Notes: generated by a model not told the origin, from the sequence alone. Numbered from the stretch's first letter, positions 37,211-46,702 are shown. The stretch: 64,000 nt of DNA from an uncultured Clostridia bacterium (GCA_934162615.1 CAKPJK010000001.1:62001-126000), one strand, 5' to 3'. Translations and numbers: made by a program.

Positions 37211-37224
37211 GAATAGGTAGAAAA

Positions 37225-37713
37225 ATGGTAGTAATAATTATACAAATTGTACAAACAATATATTCAATTTATATTATGTTTTTAGATAAAAAGAGGAATA
37301 TGTTAATAAATATGTTTATAAGTAATTTAATATCTTTAATACTTTTTCAAGTTGCTGGACTTGGAGCGGCATCATTAACTACAATATTTATAACATTACG
37401 TTCTTTTTTATTTATGTTTAAGGATAAATATAAAACAAATATTGTTTTTTTCTTTTGTTTAGGATTACATATTATAGCAGGTATTGTAACGTTTACTGGA
37501 TTTTCAAGTTTGCTACCATGTATTACGGCAGTTATTGCTATTGTGGTTTTGTGGTTTGGAAATGAGCAACAAATTCGAATTGGTACTACAGTTGCTAATT
37601 TAATTTGGGTTGCATATTATTTGGTAAATGGAATATATATATCTGCAGTAACTAATATTGTAATAATTTTGTTTACTGTATTTAGTTATGAAAAAAATAG
37701 AAATAAAGTATAA
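37225..37713 (+). CDS. YgjV-family integral membrane protein
   Basis: The protein has 162 residues, five to six membrane helices and little else. The pattern of KKRNMLINMFISNLISLILF, then CLGLHIIAGIVTFTGFSSLL, and NLIWVAYYLVNGIYISAVTN matches the Imp-YgjV family. Its function is unknown. It follows the small gene at 37019 by 14 bases and ends at a bidirectional terminator. Confidence 0.75.
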   Translation: MVVIIIQIVQTIYSIYIMFLDKKRNMLINMFISNLISLILFQVAGLGAASLTTIFITLRSFLFMFKDKYKTNIVFFFCLGLHIIAGIVTFTGFSSLLPCITAVIAIVVLWFGNEQQIRIGTTVANLIWVAYYLVNGIYISAVTNIVIILFTVFSYEKNRNKV

Positions 37714-37732
37714 AAAAATCATTATTTAAAAG

Positions 37733-37790
37733 AAAAAGGAGGGCATGTTGAGTTTGATAAAAATGGATACTCAACTTTGCTCCTCTTTTT
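37733..37790. terminator. Bidirectional terminator
   Basis: AAAAAGGAG pairs with CTCCTCTTTTT, and an inner GTTGAGT/ACTCAAC stem extends it. Confidence 0.75.
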
Positions 37791-38916
37791 AATTTGTTAA
37801 AAGAATTTTGCAAATATCTTCAGTAGAATGTTTCTTTGCTAAAATTTCAGTATTTTTTTTCATTGTATTTAATTTTTCAGGATTATCAATAACACTTTTT
37901 AAAACTTCACGAGAAGAATTATCTTTTCTAAGCCAAATGCCAGTACCCTTACTTTCCAAAAATTCCGCATTTTCTTCTTCTTGCCCAGGAATAGGATTAA
38001 TAATTATCATAGGCAAATTTGAAGCCAAACTTTCTGAAGTAGTTAACCCACCAGGTTTTGAAATTACTAAATCAGAAATTGACATTAGTTCAGGAACCTT
38101 GTTTGTGAAGGCTAAAACTTTTACACAATCCTGTTTATTGTTTTCCTCAACAATTTTTTCAAATTCAGATTTCATTTTTTCATTTTTTCCGGCAATAGCT
38201 ATAACTTGAATATCACTAAAATTCTTAACCAAATTACTAAAAATTTCAACTGTTCTCGCTTTTCCAAGACCAAATTCTCCACCGCCAAAAAATAAAATAT
38301 TTTTAGTATTATCTTTTAAATCAAAATCTTTTAAAATTTCTTCTCTATTATATGTTTGTAAAAATTTAGAAGAAATAGGGATACCAGTTACAAAAACTTT
38401 GCTATCAGGAATGCTTTTTAAAACAAGATAATCTTTCATTTTATCATTTGCAACAAAGAAAAAATCTGTTGTCTCATTTCCAACAAGCCATTGGTCATGT
38501 GGCGAAAAGTCTGTCATTATTGTTGCAATTTGTGCAGTTATTTTACCTTTCCTTTTTAGGTATGCACACATTTGACTTCCAAATGGATGTGTTGAAATTA
38601 TTAAATCTGGTTGTTTTTCTCGTAACAACTTTAACAATTTAATTGCCAATAATTGATTTGACTTTGACGAAATGTGTGCTAATGGACCTTTTTGTGAATC
38701 TGCATAAATTTTACCCCATGCCCATGGCATTTTCTTTGCCATTTCTCTATATGCGGCTGTTGTAACTATTTCAATTGGTTTATTTACATATTTCATACAG
38801 TCAATTAGTTCTGTTTCACAGTTTTTATAATTGTTATCAATGTATTCTTTTATTGATTTTGCGGCATTTAGGTGTCCGCCTCCATATGATGCATAGAATA
38901 TTAATATCTTTTTCAT
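37789..38916 (-). CDS. MGDG synthase/MurG-like glycosyltransferase (UgtP-type)
   Basis: The 375-residue family 28 glycosyltransferase begins KILIFYASYGGGHLNAAKSI, the MGDG-synthase signature, and contains PDLIISTHPFGSQM and the C-terminal donor-binding SDLVISKPGGLTTSESLASN. It probably transfers glucose or galactose to diacylglycerol for membrane glycolipid and, in some bacteria, the lipoteichoic-acid anchor. ATG 38916 follows AAAGGAG. It stands alone, convergent with the YgjV gene. Confidence 0.88.
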   Translation of the reverse strand: MKKILIFYASYGGGHLNAAKSIKEYIDNNYKNCETELIDCMKYVNKPIEIVTTAAYREMAKKMPWAWGKIYADSQKGPLAHISSKSNQLLAIKLLKLLREKQPDLIISTHPFGSQMCAYLKRKGKITAQIATIMTDFSPHDQWLVGNETTDFFFVANDKMKDYLVLKSIPDSKVFVTGIPISSKFLQTYNREEILKDFDLKDNTKNILFFGGGEFGLGKARTVEIFSNLVKNFSDIQVIAIAGKNEKMKSEFEKIVEENNKQDCVKVLAFTNKVPELMSISDLVISKPGGLTTSESLASNLPMIIINPIPGQEEENAEFLESKGTGIWLRKDNSSREVLKSVIDNPEKLNTMKKNTEILAKKHSTEDICKILLTN

Positions 38917-39073
38917 AATTTGCTCCTTTATTTTGATATATTAATTTTAGCATATGTGTTGCTTAAATAGCAATGTTTTTTAAAAATTTGTATAAATTAA
39001 AAAAAATGGTAAAAAATAAAAATGAAAATAAAAATAACAATAAAAATAAAAATTCAAACAAAAGGGTGATAAT

Positions 39074-39547
39074 GTGAAAAAATATTTAAAGTTCATAATA
39101 GCAACAATTTTAATAATGTTATCCACAATTTGTATATTTATTGTGGATAAAAATTCAACAAATAACGTATCAAAAGCAAAGTCAACAAGCACATCAGACA
39201 TACAGCTAATGGCAAGAGCCATAAACGGAGAAGCAAGAGGAGAACCATACGAGGGACAAGTCGCAGTTGGGGCAGTCATTTTGAATAGAGTAAAAGACTC
39301 AAGATTTCCAAATAGTATATCAGGTGTAATATATCAACCAGGAGCATTTACCGCTGTATCAGACGGGCAAATTAATGCTGCCATAAGTGAAGGCTCAACA
39401 GTATATAAAGCGGCACAAGATGCAATTAATGGATGGGATCCAACAAGTGGATGTGTGTATTATTTTAATCCTAATACTGCAACTAACAAATGGATTTGGT
39501 CAAGACCATTGGTAAAAACAATAGGGAAACACAGATTTTGCAAATAA
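39074..39547 (+). CDS. sleB: Spore cortex-lytic enzyme SleB (catalytic domain form)
   Basis: The protein has 157 residues: an N-terminal signal/anchor helix, then the hydrolase_2 domain of SleB/CwlJ. MARAINGEARGEPYEGQVAVGAVI includes the catalytic Glu, and a later segment reads YQPGAFTAVSDGQI. The peptidoglycan-binding domain of Bacillus SleB is missing, so this is the short form. Lytic transglycosylase activity on spore cortex is expected. Start GTG 39074 after AAGGGTG. ypeB follows, the conserved partner gene. Confidence 0.9.
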   Translation: MKKYLKFIIATILIMLSTICIFIVDKNSTNNVSKAKSTSTSDIQLMARAINGEARGEPYEGQVAVGAVILNRVKDSRFPNSISGVIYQPGAFTAVSDGQINAAISEGSTVYKAAQDAINGWDPTSGCVYYFNPNTATNKWIWSRPLVKTIGKHRFCK

Positions 39548-39630
39548 AAAATCGGGATTAGGGGACGGGTCTTAAATCCCTAAAAAATAAAAAAAATTTA
39601 GGGATTTAAGACCCGTCCCCCAATCCCTAA
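39545..39630. repeat. Tail-to-tail pair of REP-like palindromes
   Basis: GGGATTAGGGGACGGGTCTT (39554-39573, closing with AAATCCCT) is repeated in inverse orientation at 39598-39630 (TTTAGGGATTTAAGACCCGT then CCCCCAATCCC). The pair could form one long hairpin between sleB and ypeB. Confidence 0.75.
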
Positions 39631-39659
39631 AACTTATAACATGAAAGGAAGATATTTTT

Positions 39660-41027
39660 ATGAAAAAAGAAAAAAGGATAAATGGTAGTAAAGCATATAG
39701 TGTTCTTGCAACAATAGTATTTGCAGCAATAATTGCAGTTCTTGGGTATATGCTTGTAAAAAACAATAAAGAAACGAAAACTGCATCAGAAAACACTTAT
39801 AATATGGCATTTTATGAAGTCGTAGACTATGTCCAAAATGTAGAAACATATTTAGCAAAATCATTAATATCAAGTACACCAGAACATGGGGCAGAAACAT
39901 TAACAAATGTATGGAGAGAAGCAAATTTAGCACAAGCATATTTGTCTCAATTGCCAATTGAAAGCCAAGAATTAGAAAATACAGAGAAATTTTTAAATCA
40001 GGTTAGTGACTACAGTTATTCATTATCAAGAAAAAATATTTATAATGAAAGTTTAACAGACGAAGATTTAAAAAATTTAAAAGATTTACATTCATATAGT
40101 TTAGAATTAGAAAACACTTTGAATCAACTTTCTGAAGATATAAATTCAGGAAGAATAAAATGGGGGGAACTTTCAAAAAAAGGAGCAAAAGCATTTGCCC
40201 AACAAGTCAGCACAAGTTCAATGGATGGATTTAACAATATGGAAGAAAATTTCCATCAATATTCAGGCTTAATTTATGACGGAGCATTTTCAGAGCACGT
40301 TACAAATGGTGAAAAAAGAGGACTTACAGGTGATGATATTGATGAAGAAACAGCAAAACAAAAAGCAATTGAATTTGTAGGAAAAGATAATGTTAAAAGT
40401 GTAGAAAACTTAGGATTTTCGGAAAATGCAACAATTCCAGAATATAACTTTTCAATAAAAACAAACTCAGAAGAAAGTATAAATATTTCAATTTCAAAAA
40501 AAGGCGGACACATTATTTATATGAATTCAAACCGAACAGTTAATACAGAGATAATATCACAAGAAGAGGCAAATGCTAAAGGTAAGGAATTTTTGGATTC
40601 ACGTGGTGTATATAATATGAAAGCAACTTATTATTTAAAACAGGATGGAATTGTAACTATAAATTATGCTTATGTTCAAAATGATGTTGTGGTATACTCA
40701 GATTTAATTAAGGTAAAGGTAGCACTGGATAATGGAGAAATTTTAGGTATTGAAACGTCTGGATATTTGAATAATCATACTCAAAGGGATACATCAAAGA
40801 TTAAAATTAGTAAGAAAGAGGCTAAGAAAACTTTGAATAAAAATTTGCAAATTTCTTCGGAAGGGCTTGCTATAATACCAACTGAGTTTAAAACTGAAAT
40901 TTTGTGTTATGAGTTTAAGGGTAATGTGGATGGAAAGGATTTTCTTGTTTATATTAATGCAGAGAATGGAAGAGAGGAAGATATTTTAATTATTACAAAT
41001 ACTCCTAATGGAACTTTAACTATGTAA
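39660..41027 (+). CDS. ypeB: Germination protein YpeB
   Basis: The protein has 455 residues: an N-terminal membrane helix (about 17-36), a long helical region (about 40-200), then PepSY repeats toward the end (EEANAKGKEFLDSRGVYNMK; GEILGIETSGYLNNH). YpeB is required for stability and localisation of SleB in the spore, and the two genes are usually adjacent, as here. The start ATG follows GAAAGGAAG. Confidence 0.92.
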   Translation: MKKEKRINGSKAYSVLATIVFAAIIAVLGYMLVKNNKETKTASENTYNMAFYEVVDYVQNVETYLAKSLISSTPEHGAETLTNVWREANLAQAYLSQLPIESQELENTEKFLNQVSDYSYSLSRKNIYNESLTDEDLKNLKDLHSYSLELENTLNQLSEDINSGRIKWGELSKKGAKAFAQQVSTSSMDGFNNMEENFHQYSGLIYDGAFSEHVTNGEKRGLTGDDIDEETAKQKAIEFVGKDNVKSVENLGFSENATIPEYNFSIKTNSEESINISISKKGGHIIYMNSNRTVNTEIISQEEANAKGKEFLDSRGVYNMKATYYLKQDGIVTINYAYVQNDVVVYSDLIKVKVALDNGEILGIETSGYLNNHTQRDTSKIKISKKEAKKTLNKNLQISSEGLAIIPTEFKTEILCYEFKGNVDGKDFLVYINAENGREEDILIITNTPNGTLTM

Positions 41028-41029
41028 AA

Positions 41030-41071
41030 AAAGAAAAAAAGGGAATTTAAGGAACGTCCCTCTTTCCCTTT
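41030..41071. repeat. REP-like palindrome serving as convergent terminator
   Basis: AAAAAGGGAATTTAAGGAAC then GTCCC and TTCCCTTTTT. It is a divergent copy of the GGGAC-centred repeat and lies between two convergent genes. Confidence 0.6.
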
Positions 41072-41080
41072 TTCCCTTTT

Positions 41081-42769
41081 TTAATGTCTTTTATAAGTAT
41101 CTTTTGAAAGTAATGTAGTGCTCACAACATTACCATTTTTCTTTAAGATTTTATATGCTTCTGAGTATATTGCAGTTGAAGTTTTACCAGTAGTTCTAGA
41201 AGATATTTGAACCTCATAATCATTGTCAGATTTTAAACCCCAAATTTTGAAATTGGCAATACCTCCAGAAACTGAACAAGTGATTTTTATAGGATAATCT
41301 CTATTATTTTTAAACTTAAAATCAATTGCACCATATACAACTGTTGCATCACGGCTAGGTCCAGCATAAGAAGGAACAAATTGATGATTACTTCTTTCTA
41401 CAATGTCTAAATTTGCATAAACAACGGCATTATATAAAGTTGTTGTAATTTGACAAATTCCACCGCCGATGCCATCTTCAACTTTACCAGAAACATATAT
41501 TGGAGCTTCTTTATAGCCAGCCTGAATTGTTCTTGCACCAACTACTTTATTATAAGAGAAAGTTTCACCAGGCATTAAAACAGTTCCATTAATTTTGTTT
41601 GATGCAAGTATTAAGTTGGTTGTACGATTTTTGTTACTTGCGGCATATTTGGTTGAAAATTCAGATAATAAATCCGGAAAAGCCTCTGTACCAATCATGT
41701 TTGTTGTAACACTTGGATACAATACTTTTAAAGGAACTACATATTCGTCTTTTTCTTCTTTTAACATATTTTTTGCTTCATCAAGTGTAATACTAAAGTC
41801 CATACCATTTTCACTTGGATGCACTACATATGGATTTTGTGAATAGTAGGCATTTACTGGTTCTTTATGTATTTCATTGTAAACGGCATCCAAATCAATT
41901 TCATTTGGAGTGCTATCTTCAGTAATTAATTCTAAAGAATTGTTTTCTAGTTGTAAGTTGTTTATTGCTTGTTTAATGTATTTGGCAGATTCATCAACTT
42001 TTATAACTTTACCGTTTTTTCCTTTTGTTATTACCAATTTATTACCATCAATATAACAGCTGCTTTCTATTACTTTGTCAGGTAATTTTGCAGAAATGTC
42101 TTCCAAATCTTTTTTTAATTGATTCATATCAATTGAAAAACCTGGGTCTATATTTGTTTTTGTAAATAATGATTTTAGTATTGTTAAATTTCTTTGAAAA
42201 ATATTTCCTGTTTTTCCAACATTATATGCCATATCTACTGCTTCATCAGTATTAAAATTTATTGATAATTGTGATGATGAAAGTGATGTTTCAAAATCAT
42301 TATGTTTTAGTTTTATTTCTTCTGGAATGACAGAGCTTATGTAGTTAGTTATCTTTTTCTTGGCTTCTTCTTTGGTAAGCCCTGATACGTCTATGTTTTT
42401 AATGTATACACCTTTAACAATTGTTGAACTTTTAACATTTATTAATGAAAATGTGCAATATATTGTTACAAGTAAAAGTATGAAAATTGAACATAAGATT
42501 CCGAAAATTATTAGTACGTCTGATTTGTTCGTTTTTACATCTTCAGTGTTTTCAATTGGTTTGAATTCAGATGTATTTTCTTTTTCAATTTCATTATGAG
42601 TTGCATTAATTTTAACATCTTTTTCATTTTGAGCTTGTTTTAGTTTTGATGTAACGTTTTTTTCAATTTCAATTTCAACTTCATTTTCATTTTTTATTAT
42701 TTTTGATTCTATATAATTATTTTGAGTTCCATTTTCTTTTGTGATTTTTTTTTCTTCTTTTACTTCCAT
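41081..42769 (-). CDS. VanW-family protein with putative peptidoglycan-binding domains
   Basis: The protein has 562 residues. A charged cytoplasmic head (about 1-82) is followed by one membrane helix (VLIIFGILCSIFILLLVTIY), two PG_binding_4-type regions (YIKNIDVSGLTKEEAKKKI), and the VanW domain with GTVLMPGETFSYNKVVGART and GIGGGICQITTTLYNAVVYA. A short C-terminal G5-like or strand-rich end follows. VanW proteins are common in clostridia; their biochemical role is unknown. ATG 42769 follows AAGGAG. No vancomycin-resistance genes are nearby, so no resistance role is implied. Confidence 0.88.
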   Translation of the reverse strand: MEVKEEKKITKENGTQNNYIESKIIKNENEVEIEIEKNVTSKLKQAQNEKDVKINATHNEIEKENTSEFKPIENTEDVKTNKSDVLIIFGILCSIFILLLVTIYCTFSLINVKSSTIVKGVYIKNIDVSGLTKEEAKKKITNYISSVIPEEIKLKHNDFETSLSSSQLSINFNTDEAVDMAYNVGKTGNIFQRNLTILKSLFTKTNIDPGFSIDMNQLKKDLEDISAKLPDKVIESSCYIDGNKLVITKGKNGKVIKVDESAKYIKQAINNLQLENNSLELITEDSTPNEIDLDAVYNEIHKEPVNAYYSQNPYVVHPSENGMDFSITLDEAKNMLKEEKDEYVVPLKVLYPSVTTNMIGTEAFPDLLSEFSTKYAASNKNRTTNLILASNKINGTVLMPGETFSYNKVVGARTIQAGYKEAPIYVSGKVEDGIGGGICQITTTLYNAVVYANLDIVERSNHQFVPSYAGPSRDATVVYGAIDFKFKNNRDYPIKITCSVSGGIANFKIWGLKSDNDYEVQISSRTTGKTSTAIYSEAYKILKKNGNVVSTTLLSKDTYKRH

Positions 42770-42888
42770 AAATTTCTCCTTAAATTAGTCTATTATAGTA
42801 TATCATGAGATGACAAAATTTACTACTAAAAAAAATTAAATTATCAAAATTTTACTAAAATATTTTTAATTTTCTTGCAGATAATAAT

Positions 42889-42918
42889 ATTAATAAAACT
42901 TAATTTAGTTTTATTAGT
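42889..42918 (+). promoter_or_regulatory. Palindrome in the SASP leader
   Basis: ATTAATAAAACT and AGTTTTATTAGT form an 11-of-12 bp stem ending three bases before the AGGAGG ribosome site. It could fold in the mRNA or bind a regulator. Confidence 0.4.
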
Positions 42919-42930
42919 AAGGAGGATGTT

Positions 42931-43110
42931 ATGTCTAGAAATAGCAAATTGATATCTAAAAATTTACGAGAAGAAATAGCCAAAGAATTAGGTGTTTATG
43001 ACCAAGTTAAACAAGATGGAGGAAGTTGGGCTGGTGTTTCTTCCAGGGATTGTGGGAATATAGTTACTAAGGCAATTGAAATTGCAAATCGTTCAGTTGA
43101 GAAAAAGTAG
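42931..43110 (+). CDS. Alpha/beta-type small acid-soluble spore protein (SASP)
   Basis: This short gene of 59 residues has ATG 42931 behind AAGGAGGATGTT. LREEIAKELGVYDQVKQDG has the EIAxELG core with the germination-protease cleavage region, and GVSSRDCGNIVTKAIEIAN matches the second conserved block (usually G.MTS..CG.IVK.MIE). The product coats spore DNA and is degraded at germination. It is one of the more divergent clostridial forms, with SSRDCGN in place of TSRENG. Confidence 0.85.
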   Translation: MSRNSKLISKNLREEIAKELGVYDQVKQDGGSWAGVSSRDCGNIVTKAIEIANRSVEKK

Positions 43111-43193
43111 TTTTTATGTATAAAAATTTAAAAATTTCTAATTTTAAACTATTAAAGGAAAAATGTAATTAGTTGCACACAATATGTATAGTA

Positions 43194-43216
43194 AAAGACC
43201 AGAAATTCTGGTCTTT
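43194..43216. terminator. Terminator hairpin
   Basis: A perfect palindrome of AAAGACCAGAA and TTCTGGTCTTT (overlapping centre) between the SASP gene and the convergent XRE gene. Confidence 0.7.
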
Positions 43217-43218
43217 AA

Positions 43219-43515
43219 TTATGTCTTTTTTTCTTTAATTTGAATATTTAATAATCCTTTTTTGATTTTTTCTAAAATTAGGATATTCTCTTCATTTAAA
43301 TCATTATATTTTTTTGAAATATGTATATCTAATAAGTCGTCTGCACTGACTTTTAATATTAAACAAATATTTTTTAGGATATCTGCTGTTATAGCACGGT
43401 TTCCATTTTCGTAGGCATTGTACGTATTTGGCTGCATGTGTAGTAATTTTGCCATATCTTTTTGTTTTATTTCTTGATGTTCTCTTATACTTCTTATTTT
43501 TTCGTATAATTCCAT
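43219..43515 (-). CDS. XRE-family (Cro/CI-type) transcriptional regulator
   Basis: The protein has 98 residues. The helix-turn-helix reads IREHQEIKQKDMAKLLHMQP followed by TYNAYENGNRAITADILKNI, covering residues 8-60, and a short C-terminal helix follows. It lacks a protease or sensor domain. ATG 43515 follows AGAGGTG. Its upstream region contains AACAACTTATAGGTTAA and, 70 bases away, a near-inverted copy. On the divergent side lies a promoter with twin operators and a decayed integrase gene. This looks like the immunity-control end of a lost element. Confidence 0.85.
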   Translation of the reverse strand: MELYEKIRSIREHQEIKQKDMAKLLHMQPNTYNAYENGNRAITADILKNICLILKVSADDLLDIHISKKYNDLNEENILILEKIKKGLLNIQIKEKKT

Positions 43516-43657
43516 GTTATCACCTCTGTTTTATTATATATAACAACTTATAGGTTAATAAAAATATTTCATAAAATGGCTAAAACCATTTATAATCAAT
43601 ACTTTTACTAGTTTAACCTATGTGTTGTTTTATTGTTTCATAAAAAATTGATTTGTA

Positions 43658-43711
43658 TTGACAAATTCACAAATCATGAATATAATTATTATAAATTCAC
43701 AAATTAAGAAT
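43658..43711 (+). promoter_or_regulatory. Promoter with twin operator dyads divergent from the XRE gene
   Basis: TTGACA (43658-43663), a 17-base spacer, TATAAT (43681-43686). Two sites of the form ATTCACAAATNANGAAT sit at 43665-43681 (spanning the spacer) and 43695-43711, 30 bp apart. They are probably repressor sites, likely for the adjacent XRE protein. Confidence 0.6.
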
Positions 43712-43759
43712 TAAAGCAAAATAATTTTAAATTAAATAGTTTTATTTTACAAAAGAGGG

Positions 43760-43998
43760 GTGCCTTTTTATGTATTAAAATTACAAGAAGATATGGAACT
43801 TCGACGGATTTTCAAAATACACAAAGTATACTTATTATTACAAATGAAAAGAAATAACAGAATATTTTAGCAAACCAATGGAAGAAGTTACCACAAAAAA
43901 TTAAGAGATTATTGATTGAAGAAAAAAAGGTTACTATAAAGAAAATAACAAAACTATCTCAAAAGGAATTAGAAGAAATAAAGAAAAAAATAAAATAA
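43760..43998 (+). pseudogene. Remnant of a tyrosine recombinase/integrase N-terminus
   Basis: From GTG 43760 the frame reads VPFYVLKLQEDMELR, then CGG at 43805. Skipping the C gives GFSKYTKYTYYYK, and after a TGA (43845) the same frame continues KEITEYFSKPMEEVTTK. Together this matches the SAM-like N-terminal domain of phage-type integrases (LQE.MELRGFS..T...Y...V..F.EYF.KP.EEVT). Further stops and a shift follow, and the catalytic domain is absent. The gene is dead or a relic, but retains a consensus promoter. Confidence 0.6.
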
Positions 43999-44010
43999 AA
44001 ATCAAATCAG

Positions 44011-44040
44011 AAATGTGCAGATATTACCTGCACATTTTTG
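44011..44040 (+). terminator. Terminator hairpin
   Basis: AATGTGCAG pairs with CTGCACATT, followed by TTTG. Confidence 0.75.
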
Positions 44041-44183
44041 TTACTAGTTACAGCCCATAAAATTATATAAAAAACAATTGCAAAAAGAAAAAAAAAAGCA
44101 TATAATCTATCAAGAAAAATAAAAGATTTTAAAATTTTAATTCTTTTCTAACTAAAGTTGCGCAAAAGAAAGGAAGAGATTAA

Positions 44184-45560
44184 ATGAAGATAAAAGAAAT
44201 AATACAAGCAACAAAAGGAAAATTAATACAAGGAGATGAAGAAAAAGAAATACAAGAATTCTGCAAAGACACAAGAACAATAAAAAAAGGTGACACATAC
44301 ATAGGAATAAAAGGAGAAAACTTTGACGGAAATACACTATGGAAAAAAGCATTTGAATCAGGGGCAGAAACAGCAATAGTACAAGGAATAGACTTTTCAA
44401 AAGAAAACTTAAACAAAAATCAAAATATAATAGAAGTAAAAAACACAATACAAGCACTTGCAGACATAGCAACATACAAAAGAATATCAATGGGAAAAGA
44501 CTTTAAAATGGTTGGAGTAACTGGAAGTGTTGGAAAAACAAGCACTAAGGACATTGTAGCAAATGTAATATCACAAAAATACAAAACTTTAAAAACACAA
44601 GGAAATAACAACAATGAAATAGGATTGCCATTTACAATGTTTAATTTAAAAGACCAAGAAGCAGCAGTTATTGAAATGGGAATGAATCATTTTGGAGAAA
44701 TAAGTAAACTAACAAAAATCACAAAGCCTACAATATCAGTAATTACAAACATAGGAACATCACATATTGGAAATTTAGGTTCAAGAGAAAATATTTTAAA
44801 AGCAAAACTCGAAATACTAGAAGGAATGGACAAAAAAGTTTTAGTTATAAACAATGACAATGATTTATTACATAAATATTATATGGAAAATAAAAATGTA
44901 GAAATACATACATATGGAATTGAAAATGATTCAGAAGTAAAAGCAGAAGATATTGTTTTAAATGAAAATGACAGTGAATTTGTATGCAATATAAAAGGAG
45001 AAAAATTCAGAGTAAAAGTTCCTGTTGGAGGAATTCACTTTGTATATAATGCAATATGTGCAGCAACTGTTGGGATGTTGATGGGATTAACTCATAAACA
45101 AATAAAAAATGGAATTGAAACATTTGAATTGACTAAAAAGAGAATGGATATAACAGAACTAAAAAATGGTGTAACTATTATAAATGATAGTTATAATGCA
45201 AGTTTTGAATCAATGCAGGCTTCATTAAAATATTTGCATGGCTTAAATTCAAAAAGAAAAATAGCAGTTTTAGGTGATATGTTTGAACTTGGAGAATATT
45301 CAAAAGAATTGCATGAAAAGGTTGGAATCGAAGTTGCTAAAAATAAAATTGATATTCTTGTTTGCTGTGGTGAAAATGCTAAATATATAGTTGAAAGTGC
45401 AGAAAAAAAAGGCATGAAAAAAGAAAATGTCCATTATTTTGAAAATAGAGAACAAGTTGAAAAATTTGTAAAAGATAATTGGCAAAGTGGGGATAGTATT
45501 TTATTTAAAGCATCAAATGGAATGAAATTCTTTAATATTGTAGAGAACTTATTAAAATAG
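44184..45560 (+). CDS. murF: UDP-N-acetylmuramoyl-tripeptide--D-alanyl-D-alanine ligase MurF
   Basis: The protein has 458 residues. The N-terminal UDP-substrate domain with FCKDTRTIKKGDTYIGIKGE is followed by the ATP loop GVTGSVGKTSTKDIVAN and EMGMNHFGEISKLTKITKPT. A C-terminal ligase domain contains RMDITELKNGVTIINDSYNA. It adds D-Ala-D-Ala to the UDP-MurNAc-tripeptide in the cytoplasm. ddl, which makes the D-Ala-D-Ala, follows. Start ATG after GAAAGGAAGAG. Confidence 0.95.
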   Translation: MKIKEIIQATKGKLIQGDEEKEIQEFCKDTRTIKKGDTYIGIKGENFDGNTLWKKAFESGAETAIVQGIDFSKENLNKNQNIIEVKNTIQALADIATYKRISMGKDFKMVGVTGSVGKTSTKDIVANVISQKYKTLKTQGNNNNEIGLPFTMFNLKDQEAAVIEMGMNHFGEISKLTKITKPTISVITNIGTSHIGNLGSRENILKAKLEILEGMDKKVLVINNDNDLLHKYYMENKNVEIHTYGIENDSEVKAEDIVLNENDSEFVCNIKGEKFRVKVPVGGIHFVYNAICAATVGMLMGLTHKQIKNGIETFELTKKRMDITELKNGVTIINDSYNASFESMQASLKYLHGLNSKRKIAVLGDMFELGEYSKELHEKVGIEVAKNKIDILVCCGENAKYIVESAEKKGMKKENVHYFENREQVEKFVKDNWQSGDSILFKASNGMKFFNIVENLLK

Positions 45561-45660
45561 ATTAATGACAATCGATTAAAGAATAAGGTGTTATGTTTTA
45601 CTGGGCGAAAAATAATTGCTTGCGAATTGTAATAATAATTCAATAAAAGAAGGTAATAGT

Positions 45661-46698
45661 ATGAAAAAGTTAGGTGTAATTTTTGGAGGGATGTCTACTG
45701 AAAACAAAGTATCTTGTGTATCAGGAGCTTCTGTAATAAAAAATTTAAACAAAGAAAAATATGAAATTTATCCAATATTTATAGATGAAAATGGAAAATG
45801 GTTCAAAATTCAAATGCCACAAGAAGGTCAAATAAAAATTGAAAAAAAGGCACCAATAGAAAATGTATTTGAATATTTAAAACAAATGGATGTTATTTTC
45901 CCAGTTTTACATGGTCTATATGGTGAAGATGGAACAATACAAGGATTATTTGAACTATTAAAAATTCCATATGTTGGATGTGGAGTATTGGCTTCAAGTG
46001 TTGGAATGGATAAAGTATATACAAAAATTATTTTTGACAAAGCAGGAATAAATCAAGCAAAATATGTATATATAAGAAAATATGATGATAAATTTATATA
46101 TGTAAATGAAAATTTTGATGAGTATGTAGTTGACATAAAAGAAGTTGTAAAGTCAACAATAAAAACATTGGAATTTCCAATGTTTGTTAAGCCATCAAAT
46201 TCTGGTTCAAGTGTAGGAATTAGTAAGGTAAACAATGAAAAAGAGTTAGAGGAAGCGATATTAGAGGCTGCAAAATATGATAAAAAAATATTAATCGAAG
46301 AAGGCATTGATGGTAGAGAAGTTGAGTGTGCAGTTCTTGGAAATGAAGATGTTCAAAGTTCATGTGTTGGTGAAATTAAGGCTGCAGATGTGTTTTATAG
46401 TTATGAAGCTAAATATAAAAATCAAGAATCTAAGACTTTGATACCGGCAGATATATCAACTGAAAAATCTGAGGAGATTAGAAAATTGGCAGTAAAGGCT
46501 TTTAAAGCAATTGATGGTAAAGGGTTGTCAAGGGTTGATTTCTTTATTGAGAATGGAACTGATAAAATTTTTATAAATGAGATTAATACTTTGCCTGGCT
46601 TTACAAGTATTAGTATGTATCCAAAACTTTTTGAACAAGTTGGAATCGGGTACTCAGATTTATTAGATAAAGTTATAGAATTAGCATTTGAAAAATAA
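45661..46698 (+). CDS. ddl: D-alanine--D-alanine ligase
   Basis: The ATP-grasp enzyme has 345 residues. It begins KKLGVIFGGMSTENKVSCVS; other motifs are FPVLHGLYGEDGTIQGLFEL, KPSNSGSSVGISKV and the C-terminal metal-binding INEINTLPGFTSISMYP. ATG 45661 follows AGAAGGTAATAG. Extension to the upstream TTG at 45616 has no homology. Directly after murF with a 100-base gap that may encode a 17-residue peptide (ATG 45594) of unknown meaning. Confidence 0.95.
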   Translation: MKKLGVIFGGMSTENKVSCVSGASVIKNLNKEKYEIYPIFIDENGKWFKIQMPQEGQIKIEKKAPIENVFEYLKQMDVIFPVLHGLYGEDGTIQGLFELLKIPYVGCGVLASSVGMDKVYTKIIFDKAGINQAKYVYIRKYDDKFIYVNENFDEYVVDIKEVVKSTIKTLEFPMFVKPSNSGSSVGISKVNNEKELEEAILEAAKYDKKILIEEGIDGREVECAVLGNEDVQSSCVGEIKAADVFYSYEAKYKNQESKTLIPADISTEKSEEIRKLAVKAFKAIDGKGLSRVDFFIENGTDKIFINEINTLPGFTSISMYPKLFEQVGIGYSDLLDKVIELAFEK

Positions 46699-46702
46699 TA
46701 AA

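Noticed and set aside
41081..42769. Vancomycin resistance role for the VanW protein
   Set aside because: No vanH, vanA/B, vanX or vanRS genes are nearby, and ddl is an ordinary D-Ala-D-Ala ligase; VanW proteins are common without resistance.
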